This document shows, in pieces, positions 22,808 to 32,754 of a stretch of DNA of 64,000 nucleotides. This stretch comes from Nannochloropsis salina CCMP1776 (taxonomy: Eukaryota; Sar; Eustigmatophyceae; Eustigmatales; Monodopsidaceae), in NCBI GenBank assembly GCA_004565275.1, contig SDOX01000010.1, positions 257,446 to 321,445 of the forward strand, in the 5' to 3' direction. Under the pieces are notes generated by a model, which was not told the origin of the DNA, did not search any database, and saw nothing but the letters and a program-made list of their open reading frames with translations. A program made the translations under genes and the position numbers. Numbering within the stretch: position 1 is the stretch's first letter; each line of letters begins with the position of its first letter.

Positions 22808-25800
22808 CCAGCAGCAGCAGCAACCTACTCAGCAATCGATCGACCCTGCCATTTTGGAGGAGATGCTGGCGAGTAGTGGGACTCCTTACCAAGCGACTTA
22901 CCAACAGCAACAACAAATGTACGGGCAGGAAGCGCAAGATTTTTTGCCACATGACTATCGACAACAACAGCAGCAGTTGCTGCAGGAGCAGCTTCTCCTT
23001 CGGCAGCAGCAACAGCTTCAAGAGCAACATCAAGAAGCGCAACACCATCGTCACCACCGAGAGCCACCCCAGCAGCAAGGGCAGCCACATCAACATCATT
23101 CACATGAGCTTCATTATCAACGGCAGCAGCAGGAGGTTCAGGCGGGGCAACTCGACTCGTTCTTGCACCATCAGCAAAATTTCGGTTCTCAGAAGCACCT
23201 TGACCCCTATGCAGCAACACGAAATGTATCCTACGGTAACGCTGGAGCGGACGGCAGCAACATGGCTTCGGCCTCGGTGTACATGGCTTACGAACAGCAG
23301 CATCAGCAACAACAGCGGCGACAGCAGCAGGCTGCCCACCATTTGCAGCAATTCCAACAAGCGCAGGATTCTCATGCCGGTCTGGGCGGCGAGAGCATGC
23401 ACTTGTCATCCCTGGGAGGCATGACCGATGTCGGTGCCTTTTTGGCCGGCGGTGCCGCCCCGCCCCCGCGGCAGGACGTAAGCAGCTTTTTGATGGCAGA
23501 TCAGGGGGGGGGGCAGATTGGGAGTCGACGTGGCGATGGGGGTATGGGAAGAGGCGGCAATTATGCGCCAAACTTGCCCACCGTGGGCGACGACGCCGGC
23601 GTGGATTCCATCTCGGGGCTGGCCGGGGACCACGTACGCTACTGTTCCTGCCAACGCACAGAGGACGAATGCGACGGGGGGATGATGATCGAATGCGCCC
23701 ATGGGAAAGGAGGGTGTAACGGTTGGTTCCATCCTGAGTGCGAAGGGCTTTCCTTGACGGAAGAAGACGTCGCCTCCGGGTCTTTCTTGTGCAGCCTGTG
23801 CAGCTCGGCACGGGGGGGGAATGCTGGTCAATACGGTGGGGCCCCTGGTCGCGGCCGGTCCAAGGCCACGACAGCGGGCAGACGGAAAGGGCAGGGGGGA
23901 GGATCGCAGGGACGTGATGGGTTTGGAGGGGAGGAGGGCGAGGACGAGAAGGCCGTGCGTGTGACTTCCCGTGGCCGGGTCGTGAAAAAAGTGAAGAATC
24001 TGGACGCGGACGATGATTCCATCTTCGAGGACGAGGAAGACGATTACAGCGACGAAGGCCCCCGGAAGGGTGGGGGAGGGTACGCGGGAGCCGTGATTGG
24101 CCCGCCACTGCCGCATGGAATGGCGTCGATGTCGGCAGTGGAGAAGATTTTGGCGTGGCGACTGTACACGCCCCGCGGAACTGAGGATGGGAGGGGAGGA
24201 GAGCCACAGGTAGAGGAGCACGGGGAAGAGAAGAGCCCACCGAATGGAAAGGAGGATTACTGGCTGGTGAAGTGGAAAGACAAGTCGTACTTGCACGTCA
24301 GGTGGGAGACCCGCGCTGGACTCTTGCGACAGGATTCGTCCGCGGACCAGAAGCTGAAGCGTTTCGAGAAGCAAATGGTCAAGCTCCGGGGCCCGGCGTG
24401 GCGGGAGGTGTTGCTGGAGGATCGCAGGGAAAACCCCAAGGAAAGCCCCGACTGGATCGAGCCGGAGGTGACGGAGGTACATCGGGTCATCGCCTGCGAG
24501 ACTGGCTACGTGAACTTGCAAGTGTTGGTGCGGCAGGTGCGACGCAAACGCCACGCCCTTCTAGTGGATGAGCAGGCGGGGGAGGCGGGAAGGGACGGGG
24601 CTATGGGCCAGGCGCTCCCCGTGCCCCTCCCGCCCCTGACTCCGGCCGAGGAGATGGAAAACCACCAGCACGATCGAGTTCGCTACCTGGTGAAATGGCG
24701 GGGGCTGCCGTACGCGGAGGCCTCGTGGGAAAAATGGGCCGACATCAAGGACTTTGCCTACGAGGAGGTCGGTCTCTTCTGGGTCCTGCAGCGCCCGGAC
24801 TTGAAGCTGAATCCGGCCCTGGCCATGTCCATGCGTGCCTTACACGACGTGGAGAACCCTACTTTCGGCCATCGGAGTTACACCTTCCTCTCCATTTACG
24901 ACCCGGACGGGCCCTCGGACATTGAATTGCCTTCCGCGCCGCTGGCTCCTCCTCCAACCATTCCTCCCCCACCCTCCTTGGCGGAGGGTGGGACGGAGGA
25001 GCAACACCAACAGTATCAACAAGAAATGCAAGCGCAAGCCGCGGCGCATGCGGCATCTTCCCTGTCTGTGTTGCAACTTCGAGACTATCAGCTTACGGGT
25101 CTCAAGTGGCTCATCTTCAATTACTACCAACGCCGGCCTTCGATTCTAGCGGACGAGATGGTAAGTGATTGGGCGTAGGCCCTGTGCCGGACAAGGGATG
25201 GTTCTCCCGTTCGTTACAGGCTCGTTCCAGTGTGGAAATATATCGGGAGGGATGCAGCTTTCTTCAGGCCTTGGTCCACTTGCAGGCTTACGGCGTTTTT
25301 CAAAAGTTTGAGTTCATATTATTTATGTTTTTGACCTGTTTTTTGGCACCGTATTCCCTTATCCTTTTTATGTCAGGGCCTTGGCAAGACCATTCAAACC
25401 ATGGCGTTCCTCACTCAGCTGTACCGCACGCAAGAAGGGAAAAACCGTGGACCCTTCATTATTGTCGCGCCCCTGTCCCTTATCAATCAATGGCAGGGGG
25501 AAGCCGGGACCTGGGCTCCTGATCTTAATGTGCTAGTATATCACGGCAACACGGATTCAAGACAGGTCCTGCGGGAGTATGAATTTCACTTTAACGAGCC
25601 TTACATCCGGGCGGAGGAAGCGCATTATCTGAAGCAACGAAACATTCTCAAATTCGACATTTTGCTCACCACGTACGAGACGGTGATCAAAGACATCAAG
25701 ATCCTGTCACGGATTATGTGGAAAGTCTTGGTGGTCGACGAAGCGCACCGCCTGAAAAATCCGGCCTCGCGCCTCTTTATGGAACTGCGTACGTTGCCCC

Positions 25801-28193
25801 GGGATCATTGTGTGCTACTGACAGGGACGCCGCTGCAGAATAAGACGGAAGAATTGTGGGCTTTGCTGAATTTCGCAGATCCTGTACACTTTGGAGACCA
25901 AGCGGGGTTTTCCAGGGAGTATGGTGATTTGAAAGATGCCTCTCAGGTGGAGAATCTGCACAACATGCTGAAGCCCTTCCTGTTACGGCGAATAAAAGAG
26001 GACGTGGAGAAATCTTTGCCGCCCAAGGAGGAAACAATCGTCGAAGTTTCTTTGACCCCTTTGCAGAGAAAATTTTACATGGCAATCTACGACCGAAACA
26101 CTGCATTTTTGTTCAAGGAGAGCAAGGCGTCGATGGCCCCATCCCTGATGAATGTCATGATGGAGCTGCGAAAATGCTGCAACCACGCCTATTTGAATCG
26201 CGGGGTCGAGGAACGCATTTTATCGGAGATTCCACTTCCGCAACGGACTCCCGAGAACCTCCATCACCAGCTGGTATCGTGCTCGGGGAAGATGGTCTTG
26301 CTCGACAAACTCCTGCCGCGCTTGAAAAAAGAGGGCCACAAGGTTCTGATCTTCTCCCAAATGGTGCGTGTCCTGGATCTGGTGGAGGACTACATGCGGT
26401 ACGTGGGGCATTCCTACGAGCGCTTGGACGGAACCAAGAAAGCCACAGAGCGGTCGGCGGCGGTGGTGCGATTCAACAACCCCGCGTTGAACCGGTTCGT
26501 CATGCTCTTGTCCACGCGGGCTGGCGGGCTGGGGCTGAACTTGACGGCGGCGGATACGGTGATCATTTATGATTCGGACTGGAACCCGCACAACGATTTA
26601 CAGGCCCAGGCAAGGGCGCACCGCATCGGCCAGACCAAAGCTGTCAAGGTCTACCGACTCTTGACGCGCAAGTCCTACGAAATCGAAATGTTCCACGCCG
26701 CCTCCATGAAACTGGGCTTAGACCGTGCCGTTTTGGCCCACCAGCGGGCTGAAGGTGAGATGGAGGCCAATAGCGGGGCGGCTGGAAGGAATGATGGAGT
26801 GGGGCCCTCAGACTCTGCGTCGTCGTTGCTCAAACCAAGCAAGGCTCAGCTCGGTTTCTCTCACATGGAGGTTGAGCACCTCCTGAAACGCGGTGCCTAC
26901 GATGTCTTCCGGGGGGACGACGCGGAAGGCCAGGAGTTCCAAGAGGCGGATATTGACCAGATTCTGAAACGTCAGTCGCACAAGGTTGTGTATGGCAATC
27001 AGGACAGTTTGACCAAGAACCTGGCGTCCTCCTTCTCGAAAGCCTCTTTTGTGTCCGTCGACAACAAGAAGGACATTGATTTGGACGACCCGGATTTTTG
27101 GAAGAAAGCGATCGGGCTGGCAGAGCCCGCCCAAGACGCGATGAAAACGACGAGTGGACTGGCCACCTCGGCAATTTTGGGAGAGGGGGAAAAAAGGAAG
27201 CGGAAGAGGAATGAGCGTTTTGACCCGAAGACATTAGCGGGGCTGGAAGAAAGCTTGGAAGGATACGATTCTGCATTCGAAGGACAATCCTTCGAGGACG
27301 ACTCAGGCGGGGAGGCTGCATCCCAGAGCGGATCTTCCGAGGCCCAGCCACGACGGCGAGGTCGCCCGCGCAAGGGGGAGATTGTGCGGGTACGTGGGCG
27401 GACGAGAAGACGGGGTAAGTCTGAGGGAAATGAAGCCTCCGTAGGGAACGGGCGCTTTTCGGTGGGACCGGATGGGCGGGTCATATCTGGTACGGGCGTG
27501 GACGGGAGCAATGCATCGACGTCGCCCACGACACAGCTACGGCGGGCGCCGAAATGGGGTCCTCACTCCCGAGACCGGCTGATCCGAGCTTTGTTGGAGT
27601 TTGGATTCGGACGGTGGAAGCGTATTCGATCCGAAAGCCTCGCGTCGGACGTGCCTTTGGGGGAGGTGGAGAGTTTTTGCAGGTCGTACGTGCTGCAGTG
27701 CGGGCTGTGCGCGGGGGAAGGAAAACGGGCCCGGCAAGAGTCCAAATTTGTCAAAGACGCCATCGCGGCAGCTACCAAGCTGGCGGCGCAAATGAAAAGT
27801 GGCGAGATTGTCATTCCGGAGGTGCTCCAAGATGAACGTTTCCTCAGCCGCCTCCGGCAAGGCATGGCTCGGAAGGCTCTCGTCCGCCTGGACCTGCTCT
27901 TGCGTCTGCAGACCCCCATAATGAACGACGCGGTGCGCTTGGCCTACATGGCCCTCTCTCCTAAGGCACTCACGGCCAAGGGCCTGCCGGACAACCTGAG
28001 CGAGCACCCCGAACAATTGGTGTCAAAAATGCCCAACTTTGAGGATCGCTTCCAAAACCTGGGCAGGGAAGAGGTGGCGGCGCACATAATTTTAGGCGAG
28101 GTCCGGCCTAGCTGGACGCAGGTGACTCCGTGGTGGGATTTGGAGTGTGACAAACATTTGTTGCTGGGCGTGTACATGCATACTTGCGTGTAA
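22452..28193 (+). CDS. CHD-family (subfamily III-like) chromatin remodelling ATPase
   Basis: SNF2 chromatin remodeller with chromodomains. Exons 22452-25160 and 25377-28193 join in phase 0, giving about 1841 residues. Order: Gln-rich N-terminus with a 24-unit CAG run; a PHD finger at about 392-450 (YCSCQRTEDECDGGMMIEC, then GCNGWFHPECEGLS and FLCSLCSS); two chromodomains (about 600-640 YWLVKWKDKSYLHVRWET; about 740-790 RYLVKWRGLPYAEASWEKW); the SNF2 ATPase with Walker A DEMGLGKT, VDEAHRLKN and GTPLQN; the helicase C lobe with LIFSQMVRVLDLVEDY, STRAGGLGLNL and RAHRIGQ; then SFSKASFVSVDNKKDIDLDD, typical of CHD6-9/Kismet-like proteins; and a C-terminal SANT/SLIDE-like segment (RDRLIRALLEFGFGRWKR). 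Start ATG 22452 (MQQGHPSGGG); the frame upstream begins with GTG. A PHD finger before chromodomains is more CHD3/4-like, so subfamily III rests on the ATPase and linker. Confidence 0.93.
22734..22805 (+). repeat. CAG trinucleotide tract (24 uninterrupted units)
   Basis: Pure (CAG)24 encoding polyglutamine in the N-terminus of the CHD-family protein, followed by TAC and five more CAG. Neighbouring Gln runs use mixed CAA/CAG, so only this stretch is an uninterrupted microsatellite. Confidence 0.95.
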
Positions 28194-28887
28194 ATTCATG
28201 AGTGTACAATTGCGTAATTATCACTGTACTCTTGGCAGGATTTATACATGTTTGCGAAGCATATGCCTCCATTAGGCCGCTTCTTATTTTTCGAAAGCAA
28301 TGCAATTGATTTATTTCATAGGTAAACGTTTCGCAAAGCATGAATCTACAATTTTCTTGTGTCCCACACAATTACCAGTATAATTGCATGGATGCCGAAT
28401 AAAATATCTTATTCAGCAAGTGCTACTTCTTACAGCCCCAACTACACACGTTTCCAAGGCCCTTCGCTGTAAAGCAAGTGTTGCTTGTGATGCTCTGACA
28501 TCGCCTTTAATTTCATTGAATTTGCCTTAATTCTACACCAAATTTGAAATCTTGTGCTCCAATTTAAGCTTTGTAAATGTAAGTGTAAGCAAATGCTGAG
28601 ACCGTTTTTCTCACAACGGTCGCTCGCCGAATGTCTGTGGATTTAAAATTTTGAAAATAATGACTGAAGCCCTGCAGTCATTGGAGTGAAGTTATTGTTG
28701 AGTCGCGATATTGAACCCATTAACCTATTATGAGATGGCCTTTGATTTTGCTAATGCCTACCATTTGTGACTCCACGATGAATTATATCGGAGGGTTGTT
28801 CAAGTGCGGCAATGGATAGTACAGCGTCAACACCATTAAGCAAACGACCAGTACTTTTACGCACGCTGTCCTCAACTCGCACAGGAT
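28194..28887. other. Intergenic, AT-rich
   Basis: About 690 bases between CHD and the ABHD11-like gene on the same strand, clearly AT-richer than the flanking coding sequence. No gene recognised. Confidence 0.5.
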
Positions 28888-30095
28888 ATGTCCGCTCCCG
28901 CCCGCCTTGGCTACGAGATAGTGTCCAGCGGTAAACCAGGCGTAAAAAAAACAGTGGTTTTCCTCCGTAAGTCTGTTTAATTCACATCCTGGCCCTACAA
29001 GCTTCTTGCACAACCCACCTTGCCACGTGCTGCTTGAGCACTTCATTTTCTCCATAAACACGTCACAGATGGTATCCTAGGTAGTCTTAAGAATTGGAAG
29101 CAGCCTGCGCGCCGCCTCATTGGCATGTTTCCCCATTATCAAGCGTTGCTTGTCGATCATCGAGGACATGGGCAATCCGAACCCGGTCTACCTCCCCACA
29201 CCTTAGCAGCATGCGCTTTTGATGTACGAGCCTTGCTGCAGTCCCTCGATTTGCAAGTAGATGTTCTATGTGGGCACTCATTCGGCGGAAAAATTGCGCT
29301 TGAAGTTGTGAAGCAAGGTCTTGAAGAAAAAAGCAGGACGGGCAGGTCCCAAGGAGCCATATTTACTGAGCTACCAAGACAGACGTGGGTGTTCGACTCC
29401 TTGCCCACACCGGTCGATCGGCATAAAGCCATCGGGGAAAACTCGGTGTGGGATGTGATCGTGAAGCTTGGCCAAGTCCCCTTGCCCCAGCGCAGTAAGG
29501 AAAAGCTCGTTTCCTTCCTCATCACTGAGAAGCAGATTCCACCCGCCATTGCCCACTGGTTGATGACGAGCCTTAAAAATGTGCCCGCTGATTCGACCCA
29601 CCCAGCAAGTGAAATTGAGGGACGACCCGGATCACGAGGGGGCTACGTGTGGGCTTTCGATTTGGACGTGATTCGGGCCCTTTTCGAGGCCTACACGTGT
29701 GCGTGCTACTATGACGTCATGAGCTCGCCCGGCCTCTCCCTCCACGATGCTCGCATTGACTTTATTCGAGCGGGGAAAAACGAAGCGTGGACACCGGATG
29801 TACTTGGTAAGTTAAATGGACAACCTCTCGAGAGCCGATCTCCCATGAATCTCTCATAGAGAGTTCCAAGGACCGCAAAATGAATATACCACGGTCGGAG
29901 CAGAATGCTTGCGGTGTCAATCTTCACATTCCGCTCTCTTCGATCCTCTTCTCAGCACGGTTCGGGGCCCTTCAAGCAGGGGGACAGGGACAGGTCAAAT
30001 TGCATTGCCTGGAGCAAGCAGGGCATTGGATCCACGTGGATGATCTGGAAGGCGTGCTCCGACTTTTGGCCCCGACCTTCCTGCCACCCCTTTGA
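28888..30095 (+). CDS. ABHD11-like alpha/beta hydrolase
   Basis: Serine hydrolase of the ABHD11/YbfF esterase family, mitochondrial in animals. Three exons, 28888-28966, 29069-29806 and 29956-30095, have GT-AG borders and consistent phase, giving 318 residues (human ABHD11 is 315). The oxyanion-hole motif is built across the first intron: TVVFLHG|ILGSLKNW. Then VDHRGHGQSEPG, the nucleophile elbow LCGHSFGGKIAL, DFIRAGKNEAW near the acidic-residue strand, and the catalytic His in QAGHWIHVDD within exon 3. Exon 2 alone also makes an open frame that reads through the second donor to a stop at 29859, which would lose the His; the spliced form is preferred because it restores it. ATG 28888 (MSAPARLGYEIV) has an in-frame stop upstream, though a further 5' exon cannot be excluded. 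Substrate unknown. Confidence 0.87.
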
Positions 30096-30849
30096 GAAGA
30101 AGGAAAGGAGCAATGCCTTCAGGTCCAAATAGCACCGAAAAGAAATTGTGGAATCAGGGTGACCTAGGCTATGGATGCCAGGCTTGGGTTCCGACATGGA
30201 TTAAAGCCCGAGGGATCTAGTCCTGACAAGGAGACTCACCCCAAGGAATGTAGGAATAGGAAGGCGCTTTTTCATGCATAGAAGTGCCCGTACATGGCAC
30301 TAATGCGAAGGCGCCACACACCAGGCGTAAGAGTTGCCTTTCTCTCTCCGCACTTTCCACCAGGACGAGGGGAGCAAATAACGAAAAAGGGTGTAAAGAG
30401 ATTGAGATAGGCACCGAGCGGCGACCGCCCGGTCACACGGCAGCGCCTGATATGGCTACAGCCCATCAAGCTTAGCTCAGCGCCTCACACGACCAGATTT
30501 CCCGCTGGGAGAGTCTTGCTCACATTATCTCAATGAAGTGACCTGCTATTGTCTCGATGCCGTCTTAGTGGGTCGTTGTTTTCAATTTTGGTGCTATTTT
30601 CGCTCTGTCTTCTCCGCCCATTCCCCCACAAGGTCCTGCCACCATACAAGCCCCCGTGCCCTCATAATGGGAACTATAAGTCTTCACATTTATCGACAAA
30701 TTCGCCATTTCCATCCCACCCACCATCCAAGAGAATATATCGCCACAATTCAAAAAAAGCCTTACCGACAGCCCCAATCGTTTACCAAGGACGCCATATT
30801 AGGTAGAACCATGCGCCGAGAGTGACGCTTCCACAGACACCACTGCTCC
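30096..30849. other. Intergenic, convergent 3' ends
   Basis: Between the ABHD11-like (+) and Arf-like (-) stop codons. Only short ORFs without recognisable content. Confidence 0.5.
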
Positions 30850-31887
30850 CTAACCGCAGCATGTCTCTCTGCCGAAGTCCGCGCCATGCTCCCGATCGAG
30901 GTAGGTCTTCACCTCCTCCCTCTCTTCCCCCCCTTCTTTTCCCCCTCCCGCGGCCCCTCCCATTTCGATGCCCCTGCTTGCGTGCAAAACACTGCGCCCC
31001 CCAGCACAGAGCCCCTGGCAGGCCCGGTTGGCTCCCGTCTTCCTCCCCATTCCCCTCCCTATGCTGAGCCCTTGCTCCGCCGCCTCCTCCTTCCCAGCCT
31101 CCCCGCCCACCTCCCCCTTCCCCTGGCGCCAACCCCTTCTCCTCCTTCCCCCCCTCAGATCCTCCGATGACGAGCCCCCGTTGGGCCCCCTCCGCTGCCT
31201 CCGGCAACCGCAGCATACGCATCCGGTCGGGACCGCAGGGAGGGAGGAGGTTGGCACCCCGTCTTGGCCTATGTCTGCTTCCTCCTCCTCCTTTTTCACC
31301 TTCAGCGCACCCTCCTCGCTCCCACCACCTCGGCTGCCCGTGCTGTGCCCTTCCAAGGTTTGGAGCAACCAGTCCATCCCCTCCCTCAGCCCCTGCCCCG
31401 AGATGGCGCAGGTCTCTTGTACCCACCAGGGACGCCTCCCCACCACTCTTTTCACGTCCAAACCGTGGACGATCTCGGCCGAGGACATGGCATGCTCGTA
31501 ATCCATCTTGTTGGCCAGGATGAGCAGGACGGTGTTCTTCAAAGTCTTGTAGCGAAGCATCCGTTTAAAGGCCGACCGGGCTTCCGCCAGGCGCGCTCGA
31601 TCTTGCGCGTCCACCACAAAGATCAAGGCGTCCGCCGATTCCACGTAGTGCTTCCAGAGCTTTCGAATTTTAGCCTGGCCCCCTATGTCCCACATGATGA
31701 AATTGCAACGTTGGTAGCGCACCTCTTCGCTGTTGAAGCCCACTGTGGGCACCGTGTCCACTTTTTTCCCGAGCAGAAGCCGGTACACGCAGGTAGTTTT
31801 ACCGGCATTGTCCAGTCCCAAGAGAACCACACGTTTTTCGGTCCGGCGAGAGACCAGCTCGACCAGGCGGGTACATAATTGACCCAT
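30850..31887 (-). CDS. Arf-like small GTPase with long C-terminal extension
   Basis: Arf/Arl-family GTPase acting in membrane traffic. Residues 1-184 are a complete G domain: N-terminal MGQLC with a myristoylation-type Gly2 and a possible palmitoylation Cys5, P-loop GLDNAGKTT (24-32), switch I PTVGFN, switch II WDIGGQAKIRKLWKHY, NKMD and the CAISGQG base-binding loop. The normal family length is about 180, but the frame stays open to 345 residues with a Gly/Arg/Glu-rich tail that includes CVCCGCRRQRR. The tail may be real, or the true end may lie behind an unrecognised intron. ATG 31887 is immediately before the G domain. Which Arl subtype it is cannot be decided by eye. It is head to head with the UbiE-like gene. 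Confidence 0.85.
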   Translation of the reverse strand: MGQLCTRLVELVSRRTEKRVVLLGLDNAGKTTCVYRLLLGKKVDTVPTVGFNSEEVRYQRCNFIMWDIGGQAKIRKLWKHYVESADALIFVVDAQDRARLAEARSAFKRMLRYKTLKNTVLLILANKMDYEHAMSSAEIVHGLDVKRVVGRRPWWVQETCAISGQGLREGMDWLLQTLEGHSTGSRGGGSEEGALKVKKEEEEADIGQDGVPTSSLPAVPTGCVCCGCRRQRRGPNGGSSSEDLRGGRRRRGWRQGKGEVGGEAGKEEAAEQGLSIGRGMGRKTGANRACQGLCAGGRSVLHASRGIEMGGAAGGGKEGGEEREEVKTYLDREHGADFGRETCCG

Positions 31888-32754
31888 GCTCCAGCTAATG
31901 ATGAGTCGTCAAACAATCCGTCAAGCTGTGTTCCAGCGTTTTAAATCTTGACGCCGATCCACCAACCCCCACCCGAAAGCCTGCCCCTTTTAAAAACGTC
32001 AGATGGCTATGAAGCACCCCTGAGCGGAAGGAGAGCGGGAATAAAGGCGGGGACCTTCCTCCCTCAGGCGTGGCCCAACTGGCGTCCGGGCCTTGGCTGC
32101 TCCGGAATGTAGTTTGTTTGAAGCCACTGCCGCACAATTAGACAAAATTTCCCCGAATTATTTTATTATTCGCTCCCAAAATATCAAGAGACACAGATGC
32201 ACAGATCAGGAGGAACCAACAGCACGTCGCGTGGGCTCAGGAAGAGAAATCTCTTCCAGGGCTGCTGCTGCTGTTCCTCCCCCCCTACTTGGTATGCCCG
32301 CCAATGTTCTAAAGCTCCTTTCCTCCACACCTCCTCTCCAAGCAAAGCATTTTCACCCGAATAAGGACTATGTGAGAGGTACCTGTGCAGGTGTGGGGAA
32401 GTTGGCGTCCGAGGCATGAGGTCAAGATCTCCTTTGTCAGATGCGGCATGGCCCAGGAGGAGAGTTGTCGCCCGCTCGCCGGATGCTCGAGAGCTCCCGC
32501 GCCCCATGGACACAAGCAGAGAAATGCCACCCCACGAGGTCATGGCCACCATGCGGCAGCAGAGAGCAGACACTGTGCTAGGTTGTGGGCCATGTGTCCC
32601 GCCTGGATCCTTTATGTCCAAGCTTCTGCTTCGGGGAAAAACAAGAAGGACCTTGCTTGTCGTCCGAGGCAAGATATCTTCGTAGACAACGTATGCCCAT
32701 CCTGAACCCGCCCTCCTCAACACACACATAGCCCGGCGCAGGTTCTTACCAGTC
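31888..32754. other. Intergenic, head-to-head promoter region
   Basis: About 870 bases between the Arf-like (-) and UbiE-like (+) starts. A minus-strand open frame covers most of it (32184-32921) but runs into the UbiE coding region and shows no motif, so no gene is called. Confidence 0.45.

Noticed and set aside
22416-23099. Leu-rich minus-strand frame
   Set aside because: Antisense of the CAG/CAA repeats.
23406-24554. Minus-strand frames of 382 and 471 codons across the CHD exon
   Set aside because: Antisense of clearly conserved PHD and chromodomain sequence.
29807-29859. Unspliced end of ABHD11-like exon 2
   Set aside because: Reading through the donor gives a protein without the catalytic His; the spliced join restores it.
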